Source of the DNA: RGIG990 sp045589455
GTDB taxonomy: Bacteria > Verrucomicrobiota > Kiritimatiellia > RFP12 > UBA3636
NCBI GenBank assembly: GCA_045589455.1
Contig: JAZNPC010000066.1
Location: 124,001-188,000 of the forward strand
Direction: 5' to 3'
Length of the DNA: 64,000 nt
Shown: piece by piece, positions 52,317-61,100 of the stretch
Position numbering within the stretch: position 1 is the first letter of the stretch
Layout: the number at the start of each line of letters is the position of its first letter
Translations under genes and position numbers: made by a program
Notes under the pieces: generated by a model
Database searches by the model: none
The model's input: the letters and a program-made list of their open reading frames with translations, nothing else
Told to the model about the DNA's origin: nothing

Positions 52317-53891
52317 ATGAAAGCATTACACACAACAACAATATATGAACTTGATAGAGTGACATCCGCTTGGAATCGAAGTGGTGTAACACCTGATAAC
52401 TTGGCATTGATGAATGATGCTGTTGTTGGTATTTCTGATTTCATAATAAATCAAATTTCTGCAAAAGATAAATTTCGACACATTATTTGCTGCATAGGTG
52501 CTGGGAATAATGGCTTTGATGCTTTGTGGAGCGGCTGGATATTAGAGCAATCAGGATATACAGTAGATTATTTTGCTATTGCAGAAGAGGAGAAATACTC
52601 TTCACAAATGCAAGGATTTATGGGATTTCTTGATTCAAAAGGAATCTTTGTCCATTATGCAGACAAGGAGGGGAAGTGCTGGGAAGAACGCCGCCATATG
52701 TCTTTCCCCAAAAATCCAATTATTTTAGATGGTATTCTTGGCATTGGCTTTGATCCAAGCCGTAGCCTTTCCACAGGCACAGCAAAAGCAATTGATTGGA
52801 TTAATTCGTGGCAGGGTCATGCTCAAATTGTAGCGATAGATATTCCTTCTGGTTTACCAGCTAATGTGGCAGGGTCAGATTATAAAGAATTTGTGCAAAA
52901 GCATGATGCAAAGATTGTTCATGCATCAGCAACTCTTACTATGGGTTGCCCAAAGCTTGTTATGCAAGAGCCTTCTTCTGCTGAGTTTTGTGGCAGTGTG
53001 TATGTTATCGATTTAGGTTATCAGCCGCCAGCTCCATCTTCTCCAATTGATTTTGTGACAGAGGCTGCTGTCCAACCATTTTCTATGATGCAACAACCAT
53101 GGAATGCACATAAGGGTAGCCTTGGCCATGTTGCAGTAATTGCTGGCAGTGAAAAATATTCAGGAGCAGCGGCATTGGCTTCTCTTGGGGCATTGCGAGG
53201 TGGGGCAGGGCTATGCACCTGCTATACATTGCCATGTTGTACTAACCGTGTTGGTGCTGTGGCTCCAGAGCTAATCGTACAATCCGTTACTCAAGAACAA
53301 GCAGCTGAATGGAAGCCAAATTTTATCGAAGCATTGCTTCCATCTCTTGTTGGTAAGACAATTGTTTGTGGTCCTGGTATGGGTAATACACCGGCTGTGG
53401 CAGAGTGTGTGAAGCTGCTTCTTCAAGCACGCTGCAAGGGGCTTATATTTGATGCAGATGCACTTAATGCCATTGCTTCAAATCCATCTATTTTGCGTGA
53501 AGCATCTGTTCCTGTAATAATTACACCACATCCTGGTGAGGCTGCTCGCTTGCTCAACTGTAGTGTAGCGGAGGTTGAAGCAGACAGACAGACGGCTGTT
53601 AGAAAGCTACGAGAGCTTACTGGTGCTATAGTAATCCTAAAGGGCGCTCGTACATTGATTTGTGGCAATGAATTACATATGCTAATCAATGGTAATCAAG
53701 CTATGGCTACGGGTGGAGGAATGGGGGATGTTCTTGCGGGACTTTGTGCTGCATATTTTGCTCGTTCTAATGGTGATGCAGAAGGTGCTGCTTGTGCTGC
53801 AACGTGGGCTCATGCACACGCTGGTGATTTAATGCATTGGTTGAGTCCACATGCACCTGTCCGTGCTAGCGAATTAGCCAATTTAATCTAA
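52317..53891 (+). CDS. nnr: Bifunctional NAD(P)HX epimerase / ADP-dependent NAD(P)HX dehydratase
   Basis: A 524-residue repair enzyme that restores hydrated NADH and NADPH. The start at 52317 has GAGGA about 8 bp upstream. The N-terminal YjeF epimerase domain (about 1-220) has GAGNNGFDALWSG, LDGILGIGFDP and VAIDIPSGLPANVAG. The C-terminal dehydratase domain (about 245-524, ribokinase-like) has HKGSLGHVAVIAGS, GPGMGN, ITPHPGEAARLL and GGGMGDVLAGL with the catalytic Asp. Both active sites look complete. It is in a plus-strand run with neighbours of unrelated function. Confidence 0.95.
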   Translation: MKALHTTTIYELDRVTSAWNRSGVTPDNLALMNDAVVGISDFIINQISAKDKFRHIICCIGAGNNGFDALWSGWILEQSGYTVDYFAIAEEEKYSSQMQGFMGFLDSKGIFVHYADKEGKCWEERRHMSFPKNPIILDGILGIGFDPSRSLSTGTAKAIDWINSWQGHAQIVAIDIPSGLPANVAGSDYKEFVQKHDAKIVHASATLTMGCPKLVMQEPSSAEFCGSVYVIDLGYQPPAPSSPIDFVTEAAVQPFSMMQQPWNAHKGSLGHVAVIAGSEKYSGAAALASLGALRGGAGLCTCYTLPCCTNRVGAVAPELIVQSVTQEQAAEWKPNFIEALLPSLVGKTIVCGPGMGNTPAVAECVKLLLQARCKGLIFDADALNAIASNPSILREASVPVIITPHPGEAARLLNCSVAEVEADRQTAVRKLRELTGAIVILKGARTLICGNELHMLINGNQAMATGGGMGDVLAGLCAAYFARSNGDAEGAACAATWAHAHAGDLMHWLSPHAPVRASELANLI

Positions 53892-53904
53892 AGATAAGGT
53901 TTTT

Positions 53905-55353
53905 ATGAAAGAAATTAAACTAAATGAATTTGCAAAGCTGGAATGCTTTGTAGACGAGAGTTCTCAATCCCAAGCTCCTGCACCAGCACTATTGATTCTT
54001 CCTGGTGGCGGCTATGGTTGCATCTGTTACGACACAGAGGGTGGCCCAATGGTAGACCGCTTTACTAAGCTAGGGCTACGCTGCTTTGTTTTGCATTATC
54101 GTGTAGGTGAGAATCAAACCTATCCTGATGCTTTGCGTGATGGAGTGGAGGCAATTCAACTTATCCGTAAAAATGCAGCTGAGTGGGGTGTTATCCCTGA
54201 AAATCTTGCTGTAGTTGGTTTTTCTGCTGGCGGACATCTTGCTGCAGCATTGGGTACTCTTTGCACAAAGCTCCCTCGTGAGCTTCTAACGGATGATGCT
54301 TCAACGCCATATATTCCTAATGCAATGCTACTTTCATTTGCTGTTCTTTCTGGCTCAGAAATTGGTCATGTTGGCTCTATGAAATCATTCTTCCACACAG
54401 AGGAGCTAACAGAAGAGCAAAAAGAGCTTTTCTCACTAGAGAAGCAAATTACGGACAAGACTCCACCTGCATTTCTTTGGGCAACAGTAGAGGATCAGGT
54501 TGTGCCATTTGAAAATTCTTCACGCTTCCATCTTGCAATGGTTAAAGCAAAGCGTACTGCTGAGCTTCACGTTTACCCAGTTGGCGTTCATGGCATGCAA
54601 TTTGGCTATGGACGTAATGACATTGTGCGTTGGCCAGAGCAAGCCGTTACCTTCTTAAAGGATACATGTGGCTTCAAGTTCCCATCAGAAGCACCAAAAA
54701 AACGCATTGTGCTTTCATTTGATGATGCTGTAGTAAATCATTGTACATTCGTTGCTCCTGTTCTTAAAAAATACGGCTTTAATGCAACCTTCTTCATTAG
54801 TGGTTTTGATAAGAAATGGTATGAGGAGCATAATGCAGAAAATCTCATGACTCCGGAGCAGATTCGTTCACTTCACGAGCAGGGCTTTGAAATCGGCAAC
54901 CACACTGCCACACATAATATGGGAACAAAAGAGGAGTGTGAAAAAGAATTGGATGCAATGACAGAGTATTTGACAAAGGATTGCGGTGTTCCTGTACCAA
55001 TATCTTTTGCATATCCTGGTGGTCCATATTCTGATGAGATGGCAGCAGTTCTAAAGGAGCGTGGCTATAAATATGCTCGCACCTGTGATGAACGCTTCTA
55101 TCAGCCAGCAACTGATGATCCTTTAAAGGTCCCTGCATTTAATATTTGCTATCAAACATACTTCGGTTATTTTTCAAGAATAAATAAAAATTTGCCTTCA
55201 TTAAATTTTGATGAGAATGTTCCTGTTTTTGTATTCCACGGAATACCAGATGTAGAGCATCCATGGGTAAATATGGATCCATATCATTTTGAGCATTTTA
55301 TTGCTTTCCTAGCAGGAAATGGCTATCAAGGCATTGCTTTTAAGGATTTGTAA
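53905..55353 (+). CDS. Fusion of alpha/beta-hydrolase esterase and NodB polysaccharide deacetylase
   Basis: A 482-residue two-domain protein. Residues about 20-255 are an acetylxylan-esterase-like alpha/beta hydrolase: ILPGGGYGCICYD (oxyanion GGGY), nucleophile elbow VVGFSAGGHLAAALG, an acid in TVEDQVVP, and the His in YPVGVHGMQFGYG. Residues about 268-482 are a NodB deacetylase: LSFDDAVVNH (motif 1, two Asp), HTATHN (metal HxxxH), and SFAYPGGPYS (motif 3). It should remove acetyl groups from carbohydrates by two mechanisms. There is no signal peptide, so the location is cytoplasmic by sequence. The gene is 13 bp after the NAD(P)HX enzyme. Confidence 0.92.
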   Translation: MKEIKLNEFAKLECFVDESSQSQAPAPALLILPGGGYGCICYDTEGGPMVDRFTKLGLRCFVLHYRVGENQTYPDALRDGVEAIQLIRKNAAEWGVIPENLAVVGFSAGGHLAAALGTLCTKLPRELLTDDASTPYIPNAMLLSFAVLSGSEIGHVGSMKSFFHTEELTEEQKELFSLEKQITDKTPPAFLWATVEDQVVPFENSSRFHLAMVKAKRTAELHVYPVGVHGMQFGYGRNDIVRWPEQAVTFLKDTCGFKFPSEAPKKRIVLSFDDAVVNHCTFVAPVLKKYGFNATFFISGFDKKWYEEHNAENLMTPEQIRSLHEQGFEIGNHTATHNMGTKEECEKELDAMTEYLTKDCGVPVPISFAYPGGPYSDEMAAVLKERGYKYARTCDERFYQPATDDPLKVPAFNICYQTYFGYFSRINKNLPSLNFDENVPVFVFHGIPDVEHPWVNMDPYHFEHFIAFLAGNGYQGIAFKDL

Positions 55354-55600
55354 ACACGGATGAGCACGGATGGGTGGTTTTCAAGAACACGGATGGACAC
55401 GGATAGTCACGGATGGGGGCTAGGGTTGCTTGTGTGGTGGTGTAAAGTGTGGGTTCAAGAACACGGATGGACGCGGATGGACACGGATAGTCACGGATGG
55501 GGGCTAGGGTTGCTTGTGTGGGGGCAACCCATGTGCTTGTGTGTTGGCTAGGCGTGCGAGGATCAAGAACACGGATGGACACGGATAGTCACGGATGGGT
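55354..55600. repeat. Tandem ACACGGATGG repeat island
   Basis: Built from TCAAGAACACGGATGGACAC, GGATAGTCACGGATGG and GGGCTAGGGTTGCTTGTGTG units, repeated at 55381, 55455 and 55563 with small changes. GTGGGGGCAACCCATGTGCTTGTGTG-like sequence at 55518 also occurs at 49470. Runs from the stop of the fusion gene to within 105 bp of the next gene. No gene here. Confidence 0.85.
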
Positions 55601-55704
55601 GATGGGGATGCTTGGGTTTATGGGTAGTTTAATGTCGTGGCATGGTAGGCTCAGCCCTATCATGAAATTTTGAATGGTTTTGTAAAAGAGGATGTAAGAA
55701 TAAG

Positions 55705-56727
55705 ATGAATCCAATGATTTCTACTGAGCATAAGTTCTTTCTCTTCGGTATGGGCGATAGAGAAAAATTTATCTACATGAATGGTAAGCTCATCCGGGTA
55801 GTAGATGGAACAACAGCCTTTGAGTGGGACGTTGCTAATGAAGAGTTTTTACTTGCAGAATATACAGTAAAGCTTCAGTTGGCATCTGGTGCTAACCTTA
55901 TTCTCCGAGAGGATGAAACGGGCTTCTACATTGATGAAAAGTGCATCACAGCTTCTTCTATAAATCTTCCAAGCTTTGCTGGATATAAGTATGCTGAGCA
56001 GCTACGCATTTTGCATCAAGAGATACTGTTCAATATAAAGGATGGAAAGCCTCTTCCAAATATTTTTGTATATGACAAGCCATGGTATCGTGATGGAGCA
56101 ATGGTTGGTATGGTGTTAAAGTATACCAATAACCTACATCTTATTAAGGATTGGATTCTTGGAATAACTGAGCTCTACGATAGAAACAATAAAGGAAATT
56201 GCGAACCAGATAACCTTGGACAGCTACTATATTTAATTTCTCTTGTTGCAGATAAGTCTCATCCAATAGTTAGTAAAATCATTGATGAGGCAAAGCGTAT
56301 TACAGAGGGTGGACTTTTGCGAGGCATAACAGATTATTCCAAGCATGAGATTTATTCTTCTCTTTGGCTTGATTATGCATTACAGCAACTAGGTATTGAT
56401 AACTCATTTATTTGCATTCCTAATGAATTTGATAATTATTCACGAATGTTTTGGATGGATAGAACAAAGGTTGAACGCACAACACTTTATGAAAATAAAT
56501 ATAACGAAAAGTATCCTTATCTTTGGTGGGCAGTAAAGCATTTTGAAAATGAGCCAATTGATGAAGAGTATCTTCAAATTACTTATCCAATGAGTTGGGA
56601 AATTTGTGCTAGCGAAGCTAATTATGAAGGAAGCCGAATTATTTCCGATAAATATGTAGAGAATAGGGTTGGTGCACCACACACGTGGCACGCTGCAGAA
56701 ATGTTTCTCTACCTCATCGAAAAATAA
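55705..56727 (+). CDS. Putative (alpha/alpha)6-barrel glycosidase-like protein
   Basis: A 340-residue protein without signal peptide. After an N-terminal beta segment (about 10-100) the sequence becomes helical, with VYDKPWYRDGAMVGMVL and GAPHTWHAAEMFLYL, motifs that recall the barrel of six-hairpin glycosidases (acidic residue next to WYRD, and the final PHTWHAAE helix). Other aromatic and acidic residues (YSSLWLDYAL, NEYPYLWWAVKHF-like) fit a sugar-binding cleft. The family is not one I can name. Start at 55705; GAGGATG lies some distance upstream. Flanked by repeat islands, so it could be a recent arrival, though its composition matches its neighbours. Confidence 0.55.
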   Translation: MNPMISTEHKFFLFGMGDREKFIYMNGKLIRVVDGTTAFEWDVANEEFLLAEYTVKLQLASGANLILREDETGFYIDEKCITASSINLPSFAGYKYAEQLRILHQEILFNIKDGKPLPNIFVYDKPWYRDGAMVGMVLKYTNNLHLIKDWILGITELYDRNNKGNCEPDNLGQLLYLISLVADKSHPIVSKIIDEAKRITEGGLLRGITDYSKHEIYSSLWLDYALQQLGIDNSFICIPNEFDNYSRMFWMDRTKVERTTLYENKYNEKYPYLWWAVKHFENEPIDEEYLQITYPMSWEICASEANYEGSRIISDKYVENRVGAPHTWHAAEMFLYLIEK

Positions 56728-56788
56728 AAAATCCCTCATGCAGAGTGGATGCACATACACGGATGTGAGATTTGTCGCTAGCGCTCAA

Positions 56789-56849
56789 GCCTTCGGCGAA
56801 ACACGGAGCACACGTAGTGTGATTTTCCTGAGAACGGAGGCACGGAGAG
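56789..56849. repeat. CGGCGAAACACGGAG repeat, copy 1
   Basis: 61 bp matching 62954-63014 with one difference. It contains the small palindrome CACACGTAGTGTG and the start sequence of the 138-bp elements. Confidence 0.88.
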
Positions 56850-57010
56850 GATGCTAGTGGTATGGAGAAGCGACTTCTAGTCGCTTTGCGTGCGGTAGCA
56901 CGCTTTAAAAGTGCGAAAAAGGGACGCAGAGACGCAAAGGACGCAGAGGACGCAGAGGACGCAGAGGACGCAGGGCTTGCGTGATGGCTTGTATGGTGGT
57001 ATCGATGATA

Positions 57011-57077
57011 ACACTACCGCTTGTCGGTGCCTTGTTTTGCTCCTGTTGTTGCAAAGGCAACTTCCAAGCGCTAGTGT
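57011..57077. repeat. ACACTAG-type foldback element, copy 4
   Basis: Ends ACACTACCGCTTG/CAAGCGCTAGTGT (one mismatch); inner GTGCCTT…AAGGCAAC pair. 67 bp. Confidence 0.82.
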
Positions 57078-57288
57078 GTTCGCCCACAAGAATGCAAAGA
57101 CGCGGAGCTTATGCACGTGATGGCTAAAAGTGCGAAGAAGAGACGTTAGACGCGAGACGGTTAAACGACGTTAGACGTGAAAATGGAGAAAAACCAATTA
57201 ACTCTACCTAAATTCTTCATTTTTCATTCTTCATTCTTCATTTATTATAATGCGTTGCCTCCGCATCTTAATAGGCTTCTAGGCGAGG

Positions 57289-57364
57289 ACACTAGTGGAT
57301 GAGATTTGCCAAATTGCTTCGATAGATAAAGCAATAGCCAAGGCAAAGTTCATTCCGCTAGTGT
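57289..57364. repeat. ACACTAG-type foldback element, copy 5 (divergent)
   Basis: Ends ACACTAGTGG/CCGCTAGTGT; inner TTTGCC/GGCAAA and TTGCTTC/AAGCAA pair. 76 bp. The outer 7 bp match the family; the interior differs. Confidence 0.65.
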
Positions 57365-57465
57365 ATTTGTTGCGTCACGGCTCTGCGACCTCTGCGACCT
57401 CCGCGTCTCTGCGTCCCTTTGGCGTCACGTGCATCACGGTACACGGATTTGACGCTCCCGCTGTA

Positions 57466-57604
57466 GCCTTCGGCGAAACGCGGAGAATAAAGAGAACGGA
57501 GACACGGAGGGGTTCTGGGGGTTATTGTTGATGGTTGCTAGCATAGTTCTCCCTTGTCCTCCGTGAAAACCACACTATGTGTGTCCGTGTTAGGCGAAAG
57601 CAAT
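57466..57604. repeat. 138-bp CGGAG/CTCCG foldback, copy 1
   Basis: Begins GCCTTCGGCGAAACGCGGAG and ends GTCCGTGTTAGGCGAAAGCA. The two ends are roughly complementary (GGCGAAACxCGGA against TCCGTGTTAGGCG-like), so it can fold back. Close copy at 63174-63311. Confidence 0.85.
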
Positions 57605-58047
57605 ATGTGCGAAAAAGGGACGCAGAAACGCTAAGAACGCTGAGTGAGCATGGCTTGCGGTAAGCGAAATCCGGATAAATACCGATTGGCTTTCCGGGGT
57701 CTCATAAAGAGTGCGTCATGTGCGTGGCGTAAGTGTCTTTATCCATGCAAATTGCGTTATACAATTTTACCATATTATTAGGGTTTAAATCATTGATTTA
57801 GAGCGAAAAAAATCATATAATATGGGCATATCTTTTAAATAGAATGATTTGTTTTTCTTTTTTAGAGATATATTACATAGGTATGCAATGAAAGTTACAT
57901 ACTGTTGAACTAATCGCTTTTGAATGTAAAAGATTCAAAAGGAATAGTGTTAGTACGCAAGCTTGCGTATTTAGCTTTGATTGAAAATCGCCAATTTCCC
58001 ATCTAACTAAGCTGAATATGTAAGGTGCGCTACGTGGTATTTTCCCG

Positions 58048-58128
58048 CGTGGCGTGTCTTCTTTTCATGTTTAGTTAGAGGCGTTTGGCGATGCCCCAAT
58101 CAGAATATGAAAATTATGGCACGCCACG
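58048..58128. repeat. Large inverted repeat upstream of the giant LRR gene
   Basis: CGTGGCGTG (58048-58056) and CACGCCACG (58120-58128) pair over about 60 bp, with partial pairing between (CTTTTCAT with ATGAAAAT). It begins just after another inverted pair, CTAACTAA near 57993-58012 with TTAGTTAG near 58070-58077. Confidence 0.6.
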
Positions 58129-58179
58129 TCTTTTTTGTGCAAGACGCTTCGTGTCCAATAAATGCACAAAAGGTATTAT

Positions 58180-61100
58180 ATGAAAAAGTTATTGTTGGGT
58201 TTTATAGTTGCAGTTACTGCGATTCCATTGTTTTCAGACATTGCCATTATTGATGGTATGATGTGTCACTATCAAGTAAATGATGGCCAAGCTAGTATTT
58301 ATAATGGTGGTTGGAGTTCTGCAATACCATCTACAACTAAAGGGTCAATAACAATCCCATCAACCATTGGTGGTTATCCAGTAACTAGCATTGGAGATAG
58401 GGCGTTTTCTGGTTGCAGTGGTCTTACGAGCATAACGATACCCGATAGCGTGACGAGCATCGGAAGTTGGGCGTTTGAGGATTGCAGTGGTCTTACGAGC
58501 ATAACGATACCCGATAGCGTGACGAGCATTAGGGTTGGTGCGTTTTCTGGTTGCAATAACATTAAATCTGTGACTGTGGGTCAGTATATATGTAGCAAAG
58601 GATTAGATGTATTTCCATCCTATCAATCAATAATAAATGTTGTTATTTCGGATGGTGTAACGAGCATCGAAAGTTGGGCGTATGAGGATTGCAGTGGTCT
58701 TACGAGCATAACGATACCCGACAGCGTGACGAGCATTGGATCTGGTGCGTTTTCGGGTTGCAGTGATTTACTATATGATACCACAACAATACAAGGTGTG
58801 AAGCTTGTTGATGATTGGGTTGTTGGTTATACGGATTCTTGTCCATCAGTTCTTGATTTAACAGATATAAGAGGAATTGGAGATCGCGCGTTTTCAGGTT
58901 GCATAGGACTTACAAGTATTACAATTCCAGATAGCGTGACTAGCATTGGCAATTCTGCGTTTGTGAATTGCAGTGGTCTTACGAGCATAACGATACCAGA
59001 TAGCGTAACGAGCATTGGCTCTTCTGCGTTCCAAAATTGCAGTGGTCTCACCAGCATAACGATTCCAGATAGCGTAACTAGCATTGGCTCTTCTGCGTTC
59101 CAAAATTGCAGTGGTCTCACGAGCATAACGATACCAGATAGCGTGACGAATATTGGCTCTTCTGCGTTCCAAAATTGCAGTGGTCTCACAAGCATAACGA
59201 TTCCAGATAGCGTAACTAGCATTGGCTATTCTGCGTTTTGTTATTGCGATGGTCTAACAAGCATAACAATACCGAATAGCGTGACGAGCATCGGAAGTTG
59301 GGCGTTTTCAGGTTGCATAGGACTTACAAGTATTACAATTCCAGATAGCGTGACGAGCATTGGCAATTCTGCGTTTTCTTATTGCGATGGTCTAACAAGC
59401 ATAACAATACCGAATAGTGTGACGAGCATTGGCTCTTCTGCGTTCCAAAATTGCAGTGGTCTCACAAGCATAACGATTCCAGATAGCGTGACGAGCATTG
59501 GAGATAATGCGTTTGATGGGTGCAGTGGTCTCACGAGCATAACGATTCCAGATAGCGTGACGAGCATTGGATGGGATGCGTTTGTAGATTGCAGTGGCCT
59601 TACCAATTTTATAGTAGATTCCAATAATCCCAACTATAAGTCAGTTAATAGTTTGCTACTTTCCAAAGATGGTAAATCTCTTATTGCGGGTATAAATGGT
59701 AATGTCGTAATTCCTAATAGCGTGACTAGTATTGGCAATAGTGCGTTTGAGGATTGCAGTGGTCTCACGAGCATAACGATACCCGATAGCGTGACGAGCA
59801 TTGGAGATAATGCGTTTGATGGGTGCAGTGGTCTCACGAGCATAACAATTCCCGATGGCGTGACTAGTATTGGCAATAGTGCGTTTGAGGATTGCAGTGG
59901 CCTTACGAGCGTCACGATACCTAATGGCGTGACGAGCATTGGCGATTATGCGTTTGAAGGTTGCAATGATTTTATATATGATACCACAACAATACAAGGT
60001 GTGGAGCTTGTTGATGGTTGGGTTGTTGGTTATACGGATTCTTGTCCATCAGTTCTTGATTTAACAGGTGTAAGAGGAATTGCCGATACTGCGTTTTATG
60101 ATTGCAGTGGTCTAACAAGCATAACTATACCCAACAGCGTGACGAGCATTGGGTATAGTGTGTTTACTGGTTGCAGTGGCCTTACGAGCATAACAATACC
60201 TGATAGCGTGACGAGCATTGGCGATTATGCGTTTGAAGGTTGCAGTGGTCTTACGAGCATAACGATACCCGATAGCGTGACGAGCATTGGAGATGGTGCG
60301 TTTGGTGGTTGCAGTGGTCTTACGAGCATAACAATCCCAGATAGCGTGACGAGCATTGGAGATGATGCGTTTGGTGGTTGCAGTGGTCTAACAAGCATAA
60401 CAATCCCAGATAGCGTGACGAGCATTGGAGATGATGCGTTTAGGGGTTGCAGTGGTCTAACGAGCGTGACGATCCCCGATAGCGTTACGAGCATTGGATG
60501 GGATGCGTTTTGGGGGTGTGATAATATCAAGACTGTAACTGTAGGTCAGTATATATGCAGTAATGGTATATTTTCGTCGCATCAATCAATCACTAATGTT
60601 GTGATTTTAGATGGCGTAACTAGCATTGGAGATGAGGCGTTTAGGGGTTGCAGTGGTCTAACAAGCATAACAATCCCAGATAGCGTGACGAGCATTGGGG
60701 ATGAGGCGTTTGCTTGGTGCGATGGTCTTACGAGCGTGACGATCCCCGATAGTGTTACGAGCATTGGCAGATGGGCGTTTGAGTATTGCGATGGTCTTAC
60801 GAGCTTGACGATAGGAAATAGCGTAACAAGCATTGGAAGAGGTGCGTTTGAGTATTGCTATGGTCTTACAAGCATTACCATTCCTAATAGCATAACAAAC
60901 ATGTACATATATGAATTTGAGCATTGCGATAAAATCAAGAATTTAATAATAGGGCAATATATATGTACAAATGACATTTATCGTATGTTTCCTGAGTCAT
61001 TTTCAATAATAGAAAATATTGAAATTTTAGATGGTGTAACGAGTATAGGTGATTGGACATTTCAAGGATGTTCTAGCATTACAAGTATAACAATTCCTGA

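Larger units (their letters stand above)
56728..58179. other. 1.4-kb intergenic repeat island
   Basis: The largest gene-free stretch. Contents: CTTCGGCGAAACACGGAG element (56789-56849), AAGCGACT hairpin (56860-56890), GACGCAGAG tandem units (56923-56973), two ACACTAG foldbacks (57011-57077, 57289-57364), TTCATTCTTCAT stretch (57215-57245), the 138-bp element (57466-57604), then AT-rich sequence (57760-57960) and an imperfect large inverted repeat (57990-58128) leading into the giant LRR gene. No gene is convincing. Confidence 0.75.

Noticed and set aside
37814..57364. ACACTAG foldbacks as integron attC sites
   Set aside because: The fold is similar, but the required RYYYAAC and GTTRRRY core sites are not at the ends and no integrase or gene-cassette array is seen.
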